Of a DNA stretch of 64,000 nucleotides, positions 23,133-35,127 are shown piece after piece. A program made the translations under genes and the position numbers. The notes under the pieces were generated by a model that did no database searches, was not told where the DNA came from, and saw only the letters and a list, made by a program, of their open reading frames with translations. Location: positions 3,224,001 through 3,288,000 of the forward strand of contig NW_023503374.1 in assembly GCF_014529535.1 (NCBI RefSeq), written 5' to 3'. The DNA is from Bradysia coprophila. Lineage: Eukaryota > Arthropoda > Insecta > Diptera > Sciaridae. The first letter of the stretch is position 1, and each line of letters starts with the position of its first letter.

Positions 23133-25564
23133 ATGAAGCTACTCGAGAGTTCACAATTCGAGGCAATCAACAATGCACTTTCCATCAAAACCGGTGACAA
23201 TACGTGCACCATATACGGTCGCATCGAAAGCTATTCATGCAAAATGATCGGCGCTGAAAAGGCGTTGTACAAACGGTTTGCCGAAACTAGCGGTGTTGGT
23301 CCGCATGATTTACAGGCGCTGTCGCCACCACAAACACTGATGGACTTGTCGCCGAATATCGGTCAGGGTAGCTATTCGGGCGACGAAGGTATCATTTTGT
23401 GCGACACAATATCGCGGAAGACTTTGTTCTATTTGATTGCAACGTTGAACGCCGCATTCGAGCCGGATTACGATTTTAGCGATGCTAAGGTATGGACATT
23501 TTGCATTGTTTGGAGAGTGGCGGCACCAGTCACCGAACACCAACTGTTTTTTTCATTCATAACGAATTTTATCAATGAAAGAACAATAGGTACTACTGGT
23601 ATATGTCCGGTGACTGGTGCTGCCACCCTATTTAAATATTTTACGTTTTTCGTTCAACTGTGTTACCGACATTGTTGTAACCAGTCATTTTTGTAATTTC
23701 TTTGATATTTTCGGTGTTACGGCTTCGTACGAGACTAATGTGTCGCAGCGTCTGCTACGTCCTCTATTTGGTTTAACCTTTACATTATCAAAAGTTCATT
23801 AACGCACATTTTCTTGGAGTACTGCCAGCAAACATTTATCAATCACGCGCTAATCGTTTGAGCCCCGTATTGAGCGTAGGTCATAGAAATTGACTGTTGA
23901 AAACTTTCCAATTTTTTTTTCTGAGGGGGTTCATATTAGAAATACAACTGGAAAAAAAACCAATAACATTCTCCATTCTAATGAACAAATTTTGACGTAA
24001 ACAAAACATTCAAAAGAAAATGAAAATTTTTTGAATTACGAGCGATTTTCAAGGCATTTTTTCGACAAAAACTACAATCTGTATAGGAGGGTAGACGTAC
24101 CATTCGTCGGACACCATTAATTGGTTCAAAACTTCCTACAACATCACAAATAAAAAACCTCCTCCATGTTGTCACTGTGCTCCAAGCTTCCCATTACAGC
24201 TACATTGTCTTTTTGTGTGGCCATACTTATGCGCTGCTTGAGGAAAGATTTTGATATCGTTTCATCTGTCTTCAGTTCGATCATCTTTCATAATTCGCCG
24301 AAAAATTTAATCGCGTCCTGACATCACGATTGTTCCTACTGAGAATGGTACGAAATGATAATTGCGTTCGATCAACCAACGTTCTGTATTTGGATTCCTT
24401 TTGCTTGGCCTTATCATCCATTGTTTTTCCTGCTGTTCTGGTGCTGTGTTTCCAATTGCTGGGAGCGTATGTGTTGGTGCAATTGGCATCCCACACCAGT
24501 GTCCTACCGTTGTGCCAAAGAACCAATCTGATTCCATCGACTCGTTTCCCATCCTCTTGGACAATAGGACAATTGGTGTCAAACGACTCATACATGTCCA
24601 ATTACTGGTACATCTACCCTATCACAATGGTGTTGTTGTTTCTGCGAGAAAACATTTATTTACATATTGTGTGCTGTACTGACCTATCCCAGAACAATTT
24701 TCTTCTAGCAGGGCTTACTTTAGAGAATTTTAATTCTGAAAATTCCGAAAATTCTGAAAAAATTCCGAAAAAGTTCCGAAAAATTGTGAAATTTTTTTTT
24801 TGTCACACGATCCATGTTGACAAGAGAATATTTGGGAGACGGGTTCCAGTGACTAGACGAAAGTACATTTTATTGTTCTCATTGTGGTAGTAAAGTACCG
24901 CCTAAACGGTTCACGCTTATTTACTAGCACAGTGACAAGCATCGGAAAACACTATAAGTACCCGAGGCCACAAATGTCTAGAACAGGCGTGGATGTAATG
25001 TGAGGAAGGCATTGATTTCGTTTGATTTGTACATATTGTTAGACTGAACGAAGATAGTCTTTTTTCACTTTTGTCGTTTTTTTTGTTGTTTTTCGTTGAA
25101 TTTAAAATCATCATAAAAATCAAACGAAAACCCCCACCAATACCGTTCACAGAGTCATGAGTTCAGCAAAGAGCCATCACTGCACGGCATCATGAATTCG
25201 GTTCACGCTAATTTGTCGGCAATAGCCGGAGATCAGTACCAGAATCTGCGGCAAGCACTTTGGTCATCCGTTGACGACGAGATCGAATTGAACGATTGCG
25301 ACATCTACAGCTACAATCCGGATCTGAATTCGGATCCGTACGGCGAGCCGGGCTGCTTATGGTCGTTCAATTATTTCTTCTACAACAAGAAGAAGAAGCG
25401 CATTGTGTTCTTCACATGCCGAGCTAATAAGTATGTGTGGAAATGGATGAGTGAACCAACGGAAACCAAATAAATAAATTTGTCTCATTAATAGCTCACT
25501 GCATACTGATTCTGGCATCGGTTCCGATGAGTTCGCAATGGACGATGACAGCTTTGACTATTAG
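23133..25564 (+). CDS. Maf1: MAF1, repressor of RNA polymerase III
   Basis: MAF1 binds RNA polymerase III and blocks its recruitment to tRNA and 5S rRNA promoters when TOR signalling falls. Three exons, 23133-23489, 25153-25430 and 25495-25564, make 705 nt and 234 residues, close to the family's length. Conserved blocks appear in order: [54 protein letters not shown] at the first splice, [10 protein letters not shown] after it, [30 protein letters not shown] and IVFF(T)CR. The acidic tail ends DSFDY. The start ATG has a good insect context (TACAAAATG). The first intron is 1663 bp, much longer than others here, because it has taken in a palindromic MITE (23515-23628) and a retroelement fragment (24281-24601). 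TOR-dependent phosphorylation is known for the family; I see no specific site. Confidence 0.96.
23515..23628. mobile_element. Short MITE in MAF1 intron 1
   Basis: GTGGCGGCACCAGTCACCG on the left is the reverse complement of CGGTGACTGGTGCTGCCAC on the right (one mismatch). The element lies 25 bp after the first splice donor. Confidence 0.65.
24281..24601 (-). pseudogene. Retroelement nuclease-like fragment in MAF1 intron 1
   Basis: Minus-strand translation shows [20 protein letters not shown], then TYAPSN, then KESKYRTLV in one frame and [10 protein letters not shown] in another. The same order is conserved in the retroelement family seen at 4307-5260, so a frameshift separates the two halves. 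The upstream Cys-His cluster is missing. It is antisense to MAF1 and lies wholly within an intron. Confidence 0.65.
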
Positions 25565-26401
25565 TTTTTCGACGCTTAGTTATGTAAGTAAAAAACAGAC
25601 TTCAGTTGACGTGCTTCTGAAGGAAAAACATTAAATGAACGTTTGCTGTTTGTGTGAAAAACAAAACAAAAGAAAATGAGAGAAAATATTCTATTCAAAA
25701 TGGTTATATTTATAGATCATAAGTTTAGGTGCAAAATGTTATTTCAAAAAAAAAAAACGAAAATGAATTTTTAAATGTGCGAAAAGCAACCAAGAATGAT
25801 ATGGTCGAACAATTTTCTATTTTCTATTATACAATGATGAACAAAAGCAGGTGAGAGCTGCGACGTGAGAATTTGTTCAAAATGGTATAAGCGATGCTGG
25901 CAATGATCTGCTGTCTTCTTCATTTCTACATTTTTATTCTTTTATTTGGAAAACAAAACACAATTTGAGTATAATTCGTATAAATGAATTAATCGTCCAT
26001 TCAGAGACGAATTTTGTTTTGTTTTTTCCAATGTGTTTAACAGACAGATCACATTTTAATATGTGTCCAACTGACCTGTTAAGATATCAACAAAAAATCA
26101 TTTATCGGGTTCATAACGGTTGTATTAACCTTTTGTCAGTGCGAAAGTTACAATATTGTCGTTACGATGGTAACAATTTTGGTTTTGTTTGCGCGGATTA
26201 TGCGGAATCGATGAATTTTTTATAGTTGAAATAGCCTGAGAAAGAGGCTGCCCAGCCCATACGAAATGACTCAAATCCAACATTGTGCAACTTAAGAAAT
26301 AAATAAAAAAATTGGTCGAAAATGGTCTCTGACGAGAATAAAGGGGGAACTGGGTAATGTAGATGAAAGTTGATTCAGACAATTTTAAAATGTAACTGCA
26401 G

Positions 26402-26612
26402 TTACGCATAGCAACGCTAGTTTGACCGAAAATTCTTTTGTTTTCAATCATTTTTCAATTGTTTTGAAAAGTCAAACGCAATTTGGTCGATTGATTCATT
26501 TCAATCATCCCAATTGCGTAGCTTTCGCATGTTTGACATTTCAAAACAATTGGAAAAGGATTGAAAACAAAAGAATTGTCGGTCAAACTCGCATTGCTAT
26601 GTGTATCTACAG
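26402..26612. mobile_element. Palindromic MITE, copy A
   Basis: Left CATAGCAACGCTAGTTTGAC pairs with right GTCAAACTCGCATTGCTATG (few mismatches). Inner arms pair through TTCTTTTGTTTTCAAT. About 210 bp. Confidence 0.72.
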
Positions 26613-26618
26613 CAATCA

Positions 26619-26829
26619 CTTATATTGCTATATGTTGAAGTTAACGAAAAATTTCCTTTGTTTTGCGTTTCACATTGTCATAAACTGTCAACTTGCATTT
26701 TTGCTGCTTTTTCTCTATTGAAATGAATCAAAGAAAATTAGTAGCAAATGCAAGTTTGACATTTTAAGACAATGCGAAAAGGGCTGAAAACAAAAGAAAT
26801 TTTTCGTTAACTTTACATTGCTATTTAGA
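26619..26829. mobile_element. Palindromic MITE, copy B (adjacent relative)
   Basis: Left ATTGCTATATGTTGAAGTTAACG pairs with the right end CGTTAACTTTACATTGCTAT. The interior again has TTTCTTTTGTTTT-type arms. It is a diverged relative of copy A, sitting 6 bp from it. Confidence 0.65.
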
Positions 26830-28762
26830 TGAGCAGTGAGATTTGTTGACGAACAGTTTTATTACGTACGGGCATGGAAATAATGCGGTATCCTGGTAAC
26901 CTAGGTACTAATTTCGTTAAAAAATTGAATACCGTGAAATGAACAAAGCACCGGTAAATATATGGACCGCCAAATCAGTTTTACATTTTTGGTTAGCGGG
27001 AAATTTTGAGTATGTTACCGGGAATTAATAGTTATTTATACCAACGAGTGATAACTGCTTCAGGCACTAGACGTGTAGATTGTCATTGGATGCCGTAAAC
27101 CAAGTGTGTTACAAGCTTGTGCCTTAAAAATCAAAAAGCACTTATCATCGAGTTGCCAAAGAGAGTTGAGAGAAAGATCATTTCCATGCCCGATTACGAA
27201 CTCGTCTAGCTGGAGAATTTGTTTTTCGTGTCTAATTTGAGTAAATTACTGCAACTTTACTAAACGAAACGACAATTCCGAACGAGCTACGTATTATTTC
27301 ATCTGCTAGCAGAACGTAAACTTGCATTACGCAAACGATCACTGAAACGTGTGAGGATTGACACAATTACATCAGCGAGCGCTCCTGCTCTTCAATCAAT
27401 AAACTTTTAAGTGATCATGACACGTGATCATTGGATCATGTAATTATTCTGAATGACGTTCTGGCAATAATAATTTTCGTACTGACAAAGCACCATTTAC
27501 CGTTGTAATCCAACAGCAGATCCATCGCCCCTGTCATTGATTCAAACTGATTTTAGATTGTATTTTCATTTCAATAAACTCCCGAACACATAATATGTGT
27601 GGGTGTAACCGCGGACGAAGTTAAGAAGTTTAGGGACTCAGATGAATCTAATATTCGATTTGAATCAGTGACAGTTAATTGGTACACTTGTTGGTATGGA
27701 CGGTATACAAAATGAAATGTTGTGCTGTGTGAGAACCACTCCAGTGACTGTACCTAGTATTTAGTATTTCTTACAATTAAAAAAAGAAAAATAATTAAAA
27801 ACTTTTAATCTAATTCCTATAAGAATGTCATTATTATGTGTAAGAATTACGAAAAATCACACACAATTAAATACAAATGAAGTGAAGTAAACAAAGTGAG
27901 TTGGATGAACATTTGATTTTGCATATCACAATTTCTATCACAGAAACCTAATTACAAAAGCGTGCGAGCCTTTTACTAGACACGCAAATAAACGCGTTCA
28001 AAGTAAACATTTGAAATAATTGAAAACGTTATCATTATAAGAAAAGTTCACACCCGGTTCTGGTCGTATCCGAACCGGAAGTGAAAAGAACCGCTAAAAG
28101 CCGGAACCGGTAAAAAGAACATCAATACGAAAATCTGTCAGTGTCAAAGGAAAACAGATTGATTTCAATTTTTGGCGCGATGTCAAAAGTTGCGTTTTTA
28201 TGAAAATTTCCAGCGTATGCATGATGTGTCTTGTCAACGCACTCCAAGAAAAGGCAAAAGGGCAGAATTTAAATAAGAGGCCTCCACGACGCAGTAGCCC
28301 AAAATTCTCATATAAATTCAGGTTTTTATGTTGATCCGACAGTCTCTACCTTTAATATTTAAATATGGGCGCCGATTCTTAAAGCAATTGTAACTTAAAG
28401 AATTCGTAACTTGTCAGTTCTTGTGGGAATGGATCTTATACATGCAACTGTCAAGTTAAGAATATTTTGAGCTATGAAAATACGAGAATGGTCGCCCTGG
28501 GTGCCAATTCTCGAGAATTCAAGAATTTGTGGACAACTTTCAAGCTACGAATTCTTAAATTCACGAGAATTGACACTCTGAAAGTTTTATTATCGATATG
28601 AGAAAATCAGTTCAAATCTTTGCTTTGAAAGCTTTACTCCATGTGTCGCAAAAAAGTTGATCGACTCGTAATGCTCAAACTACATTTTTAGAATAACAAA
28701 GAAAATTACTACTAACCGGCTTATTAACACTAAAAAAAAGACAAATGAAAAAGTGAATACAA

Positions 28763-28841
28763 ACCTCGATAATTTAATTGGGAGAATGGTTCGAATTTAA
28801 ATCAAAACGAACGGTTCTGGGTTCAAGTCCCAGTCGAGGTA
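28763..28841 (+). tRNA. tRNA-like cloverleaf with a 14-nt anticodon loop (probable pseudogene)
   Basis: All four arms can be drawn. The acceptor stem ACCTCGA / TCGAGGT is a perfect 7 bp. T8-A9 follow. A D arm ATTT-AATTGGGA-GAAT contains A14 and the GG pair. The anticodon stem GTTCG / CGAAC is a perfect 5 bp, and the T arm CTGGG-TTCAAGT-CCCAG is 5 bp with a 7-base loop. The B box GGTTCAAGTCC is close to consensus; discriminator A. The anticodon loop is AATTTAAATCAAAA, 14 bases instead of 7, with A rather than T at the position of U33, so no identity can be assigned. It may be a tRNA with a 7-bp insertion, a tRNA with a very small intron, or a relic of organellar or bacterial type. Confidence 0.55.
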
Positions 28842-28849
28842 GTTAAGTT

Positions 28850-29798
28850 TACTTATTTCTTTGTTTGGTTTTTCTTTTAATGCAATACAGTGAACCAATT
28901 CGATACTTACGTCGCCTGTGTGCAATGTCGTACGAACCAGTTTTAATCCATCAAATAAGAGTAAATTTTTCTATTTTCTACTCAGTGACGTAAGGTAAAA
29001 GTTTTATTGCTTTTTACTAAGATAAATGCTGTATGCAACTCGTAATTTTCGAAATCAAATAATTTTTTTTTAATTAAATTTTTATCTTGTGTGTTAGGCA
29101 ACGCATAGTTCAAGAAATATTTTATTTCTGAATTGAACATAGGCATAGACTTGAAATGTTTATATTACTTTAGTGACCAACCAGTTCGGTCGGGTCATTT
29201 AAGAACGATATTTAAATGTTACGCTCTGCGCTTGTCTTAACGTTTTTATAGTTTTCACGCTTGTGTTCTCTAACAACAAATTTTGTTAACGCGATGATCT
29301 CCTAACACAATTACAATAAAAGATAAATTTTTTATTTTTAGTTTTGTTCATTACTATTCGCCAATATTATTGTAAAATATTAAGTGTAAAACTACTTTTT
29401 TGTGCAGATAAATATTACGAAGTAATTAGACTTTAGATTAAAATAAGAATTATCCAACATATTAATATGAAGAAATAAAAATTTTATTTAAATAATCAAT
29501 CAGTCTGTTGTTGCCGTTTGTTTTATTTTTAATGTTCCGATGAAAAGACGATGATTGCACGAATACTGACTTTGTGCAATTCCATACGCCTTAAATTCTT
29601 TAAGATTTTTCTTTGTCCCATGTTGTTTACCATGAATATTTTGGAACAAAATGACCGAAAAATCCGTTCGACCTTCAAAGTCAATATCTACGAAAATACA
29701 ATTTCTTTTAGAAAAAATTCCAACAATCGTCTGAATTCCCTGCAGGTCGATAGTTCAAGGTAAGACAATGGACCATGAAGACGTCACTTATTTTTGTA
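28850..29798. other. AT-rich intergenic, nothing recognised
   Basis: Long A/T runs, no domain-bearing frame, no repeat structure that I can define. Confidence 0.5.
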
Positions 29799-30053
29799 GT
29801 GTGTCCGCTAAGGCAAAAGATTGTGCAAATTGAGGTAAAATTGTTTTTATGATTTTATTATGATCTGTATGGAATGATGATTCCAAAATCATCAGGGCAA
29901 CTCTTGCAGCTCACTCGTTCCGCCTGGGCGGCCGTTATGTCACTTTGGCTTCACTGAATTTTCATGCCAATTTCAGATCATAATAAAATCATAAAATCAA
30001 TTTTACCTCAATTTGCACAATCCTAGTGTATTTCCCAGCCTTAGCGGACGCAC
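29799..30053. mobile_element. MITE with TA target site (Tc1/mariner-like)
   Basis: Ends GTGTGTCCGCTAAGG and CCTTAGCGGACGCAC with TA directly outside each. Inner arms TTGTGCAAATTGAGGTAAAA and TGATTTTATTATGATCTG also pair. 255 bp, non-coding. Confidence 0.78.
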
Positions 30054-30216
30054 TATTAGGAATTTACCTCTGGTGACTTCAAACATGTTCAAAGTCCAAA
30101 CGTTAGCCGAAAAATGGCCAAAAATATAATAGATGTTTTGTGTCTCGAACAAAGAAGTAGTATGAACGTCAGGATTAGACATTGTTTTTGGATAAGTTAC
30201 TCCACGATCAGTCACA

Positions 30217-31336
30217 AATAGTAGGTTACAGTGCATGCTGCGAAAATGATTCATTACATGGGGGAACAATTTTGAGATACGAGCAACTCACAAGTGTGTG
30301 TTTAAGCGCCAAGGTTTGAAAACTATTATTTTGACAAGGGTAGAGTTTGCATATCCGAGCCGAAGGCGAGGTATGTAACTACCCGCGTCAAAATAACAGT
30401 TTTCAAACCGAGGCGCTTAAACACACACGCGTGAGTTGCGAGTTTCAAAATTGTTTCCCCAAGTAATGAATCATGGCAGCAGCTTGCACTGTATTCTATT
30501 TTATTGCTTGTCCAAGCGAAAATTGATTCTTACATATCAATTCCTTAACGCAGTAACAACGAATCTAGTATACCGCCGAACCCTCCGAAATTGGCTCACA
30601 CGTCTACGAAGAAAAAAATCCCGAAAACAACACTAATGTTATGTTGGTATTGTTACAGCAGTAATCTCAATACACGTCACAACGGTCACAACAGTCGGCT
30701 TGTCACTGAATTGTTTTTCCGTTTCAGGATAATGCATTAATTTTGTTGTTTTCGTTATTTAGAATAAAAATTTTGCAGTGAAGTGAAGTGAATAATGTCT
30801 AACATAAGCAAAGTGTTTAGTGTTCTCGAATATAAGTGAAAAATACGCAACTAAAAGTGTTTGCCATGTGTTCATTACAAACATTGAATTTATTGCTGGA
30901 GCAAAAAATGACTGACACTTTCAGTTTTGTGATTTTCTTTTCGAAATAATTCAAATGCTTTTGCGACATTCAACTCACGCCACTGGAAAATTTGTGTTCA
31001 AAAACACAAAACATCAATAATTATTTTCTTTCTTTCTGTTGGAAGGCATTAAATATTTCAGATGATGCATTCTCCTTCATCTGGCTGCACCCCGCGAAAA
31101 CTCGTTTTACGTGAATGACTGTGCACCCCGCGAAAATAGAGATTCCTTGACGATAGTGTCACACAAATATCCCTCATGTAATCGACCATTTTCGCAGGGG
31201 CCAAATTGATATGTAAGAATCAATTTTCGCTTGGGGCAAGCAATAAATTAAACACACACTTGTGAGTTGCTCGTATCTCAAAATTGTTCCCCCATGTAAT
31301 GAATCATTTTCGCAGCATGCACTGTAACCTACTATT
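30217..31336. mobile_element. Foldback element with 89-bp terminal inverted repeats
   Basis: 30217-30305 and 31248-31336 are near-perfect inverted copies (AATAGTAGGTTACAGTGCAT ... at the outside, CACAAGTGTGTGTTTAA at the inside). A second, diverged inverted copy of the same end lies at 30400-30500, pairing with the left end through GCGCC(A/T)AGGTTTGAAAACT. The interior shows no transposase frame. No target duplication could be read. Confidence 0.78.
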
Positions 31337-33164
31337 CATCGGGGAACGGGACCAATAAAAATGTTAGTCTCACGAAATAGTAGCTTACATAACAGTAAAT
31401 CGTAATTTTCATTGGGAAAATCGTCCCAGAAATCGAACTTTCCATAATTCTTGAACTGAAATTCTTGACGAAATGTCTGTGCAAGTACTTGAATGTAGCT
31501 TTCGAATGACCCCACTTGGAAAAATGGATTTGAAATGGCAAAATGGCTTCACATTTTGACAGGGTTGCTTTTATAAGGAGTGCAAGACGAAAATAGAGTT
31601 TTAAAAAGAAAGTATGTTGAGTTAATATTAGGGGTTTGTGATGGATAAACAACAAATCATGGAAGCTAAATTTTCGAGTTTTCGGTTTCGAGTTTTCGAC
31701 TGCAATTAAAAAATTTCTTTGAGATTTTTGTCAACTGTGTTGGTTATATTCTACTAATTAGTAGACCACTACTGGACACCGCGTACGTATCAGTTACGAG
31801 TTCGAAAACCTATGGGTATTTTTTCCTCCTGATTATAAATACCGAAAAAATAAATTTTCATGTGTCGGGGCCGAAAATGAGGGAGTTTCGAGATTTTTCT
31901 CGGGTTTTCGACCCCTTACAACTCGCGAAATTGCCTAAAACAATCGTCCAAAACAGATACACAAATAACTATTCTAGGACGTCTGGATCAGGAAGACATT
32001 CTGGTCGATACGATCCGGATTATTAAGAACCACATATATGGTACCTAGTCACTAATAATTTAGCGTTCAATTTTGACTGTAAATATTTTGTAATTTATTA
32101 TTGATGGATATACTGTGTGGACGGGCAACCTTCTCTAAGAGGGCAGCACACTTTGTTTTATAAATAAAGATATTTCTCTACTTTAGCCGCTTTTTAGGAT
32201 AGGTCTGCGACAATAAAAGGCAGATATAGTGTAGTGGCGGATTCCAGGGCTCTGTGATATTTACTTTTGTGAAGTGATCGCGATCGAAGAAAGCGGGAAA
32301 TTTTTTGATTTTCTACTTCAAAACTTTGTAATTCGCAGTCGCAGTGTCCTTAACTGCTCAAGGCAATGTCTCGATATGGTGATAGGTTAATCCGCCACTG
32401 GCTAGATGAACGTGAACTTAGTACTAAATAGTGATCAGCCACTCACCTTCAACTGCTGTTAAAACTGCCTGAACCTTATGGTAATATTAATATTTTTTAT
32501 AGGTTTAGTCCAGCGTGTCCCAAGCTCAAGGGTCTCTCAGAGTGTGCTGAGCACACCTCAGCCCCCATGTAGCTACGGCACTGAATTTTGATGAATTTTT
32601 CGGGACACCTTATGACCGACTACATTCCTCCAAAAAACGTTCTTCCATGAAATATCGGTAATTAGCCATACTATATTGTGCATTCGGACTCAGTGCCAAT
32701 AGTCTTTCTACAGAACCATAGCTAGCTCTTTAAAACAAAACCATTTGCTGGAAGATTATAAAGACTGCTTTTCAACTACTTATGATAACATTCTGTCATT
32801 CATTCTATATACAATGTAACTCTTTGCATACAAATTGATCGTGCTGACTATCGAAACACCGATTCATTGATTGTGTTTATCACAAACTTGTATTGTCTGA
32901 AGATGCAAAAATTCTAGGAAAAACGAACAATGCACTATATGGCTATCTATATTTTTAACGTAATTCAATGACTCGAACATAATTTAAGTGGGCGAGCAGC
33001 TGTTCATAGTCGAATTATCTGCGTGCTGGTTTTGTTAAAGAAATTCGAAGATCGAATTTTGTAGCCACGGCAGAATATCAAATTTATTTAAAAAGAACAA
33101 AAAAAAATATAAAAATATTTGTTAAATCTCCTCTGAGCATTAAACAATTCCAGTCGGTCGTTCA
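31337..33164. other. Gene-free; repeat fragments
   Basis: 31490-31560 and 32585-32645 match the repeat at 9300-9640. 31857-31975 (GGCCGAAAATGAGGGAGTTT ... CGCGAAATTGCCTAAAA) matches 44185-44325 and 52554-52745. Confidence 0.5.
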
Positions 33165-35127
33165 CTACTGGTCAGCAATATTTTCCGCTTCATACAAACT
33201 GTCCGGTAGCTTTTTGTTTCGCGTTTCAGGTAACAAGAGTATCAACATAGCGGCAATAAGTGCCATTGCACCAAATGTCAGGTACGGCAATATGTCAAGG
33301 TATTGACTCTTTAAAGGGAGAACAGAGAACAGTTACAGTGATCGTTATGTCAAGCCTTCAATACCTACCAGTAGTGGAGCAAATGGTGCAAACATAGCCC
33401 CTATTCTGCCCATTGTCGAACACAGCCCCATGATACTATGTCGCATGTTAGTCGGCCACAATTCGCTGGTATAGATGTACAGGCCAGTGAATGCCACCGT
33501 AATAAATAGTTTTCCCACGAAGAACAATGTGATGGACAATGCGCCCAGATGAACCGGCATAAGCTTCGAGCATATAATTGATGTTCCACCGATTAAAAAC
33601 GATGAGAACAATGTCCATCGCCTGCCGAACCATTCCATCATGAAGTAACACAATACCATTGCGGGAATACCTGCTACGGCGACGACAACAAAATTGACAT
33701 ACTTATCGCCAGCTAGGGACACCGACGTCAAACTAATGCCGTACGAAACGAATGCGCTGCTTATCCATGCAAATGTGCATATTGCTAGTCGTACGAGAAA
33801 CACTCGCTTCTTCAGAACGTCAATTATCCGATCGTCTTTCTCTATTCGAACATTGTCTCTCCCCGTCCGTTCCTGGTTTATCAAGTCAATGGTTTTTTGC
33901 GATAACCGAATTCCATTCATTCGTTCTGCTCGCGCAAGGGTTTTTAACACGCGATTTTTATGGCCATTAACAATCAGCCAACGAATACTTTCGGGTGACA
34001 CCCAAAGGTAAATCAAAATCAACAACCCTGGTGCGTAGATGATTTGTAACAGACGACGAAAGTCTTGGATGGCTCTAGCAGTCAATCCTAAAAATATTTG
34101 TCCGAATGGATATGTGGCCGTTATAAGAGTGACCAAAAGAATCCGGTCTCTAACGCCAATCCATTCCATTGCCAAAATGAACGAGGCAGAGTATGTGACC
34201 GAGCCGATGCCCGCGTCTAAAAATTCAAATATGACAAACGTGTTGTAGTTCGGCGCAAGCGATCGTATGTAAGCGAATATAACGCTGCCCAGAACGCCAG
34301 CAATCAAAATCGTTCTACGGCCGAAACGATCGGACATGTAGCCCATAAGTGGTGTGAAGACAAATCGGCCGATATTGTTTGCCGTACCAACCATTGCCAA
34401 TTTCCACAAATTGTTGTCGCATTGTAGACCGAACTGTGGGTGGAATCAACAATAATTTCAAATTCTGGGATGGTAGATGTTGTTTTGAAATGTATAGAAC
34501 AAAACGTTAGGATTGAAAAGTGGACCACAAGTGTGTGGGACTTAGTGAAATAAGTGTGGAAACTATGAACGTTTCACTCACCTCATTCACAATCGATCTC
34601 TCTGTGGTTTCATAAATGAATTCATCGCAGCGCTGGATGCTGGATTCGTTAAATCTTGCTGCTACACATTCGGACGTGAAATTGTTCGATTCATAGCGGT
34701 TACACGATGTCGGTTTACCATTTGAAAACGGAACTACAGCTTCCAACCAATCCGGCACAAATAATGTGTTCTCGATTTCTTCGCATTCTGGAATGTAACA
34801 GCTGTTGTGGATGGAATTAGAGTTTTTATAATTTCAAGCGTAGACAAAGCTCGGGTTCATTCCACCATTTTGATAATTTGAACATTAATCTTACCGGTAA
34901 TTCAAATTCAGTGCAGTAAACACGTAACTCAAGGCGAATGTGCCAGACAAAGCAAACGGAATGCAAAACAGAATGTAGTTGATAATTTGATACTTCCGAA
35001 ACGTTCCACCTAGATCGCTCAATATTGCATCGACCACATCCACGTCCTGTTCATTATTCGATGCTAATTCTGATCCAGTCTGTCCATCGAGTATCGACAG
35101 TTCCTGTTGATCATTGCCTTTTTTCAT
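33165..35127 (-). CDS. SLC22-family organic cation/carnitine-type transporter
   Basis: Four exons on the minus strand, 34895-35127, 34582-34801, 33369-34433 and 33165-33308, give 553 residues. This is a major facilitator superfamily protein of the plasma membrane. The N-terminal cytosolic tail leads into a first membrane segment (YILFCIPFALSGTFALSYVF, about residues 50-70). A long cysteine-rich extracellular loop with NFTS and NESS glycosylation motifs follows in exon 2, as in SLC22 members. Exon 3 carries the MFS signature GYMSDRFGRR and, later, SPESIRWLI and EWFGRRW. The last exon ends LLLPETRNKKLPDSLYEAE, the SLC22 hallmark. Substrate cannot be read from sequence: organic cations or carnitine are the usual ones for the group. 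Intron 2-3 and the others are short (under 150 bp, GT-AG). The gene is complete, with no breaks. Confidence 0.93.

Larger units (their letters stand above)
25565..28760. other. Downstream of MAF1; gene-free except MITEs
   Basis: Contains two side-by-side palindromic elements (26402-26612 and 26619-26829, listed separately). I found no coding exon or other RNA gene. A short hairpin of the form AAGAATT...GAATTCTTA-type repeats lies around 28380-28570. Confidence 0.45.

Noticed and set aside
24330-24890. 186-residue plus-strand frame in MAF1 intron 1
   Set aside because: It runs opposite the retroelement remnant; only the minus strand shows the conserved GKRVDG pattern.
33694-34248. Plus-strand frames inside the transporter gene
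   Set aside because: Antisense shadows of exon 3; the minus-strand frame has the MFS motifs.
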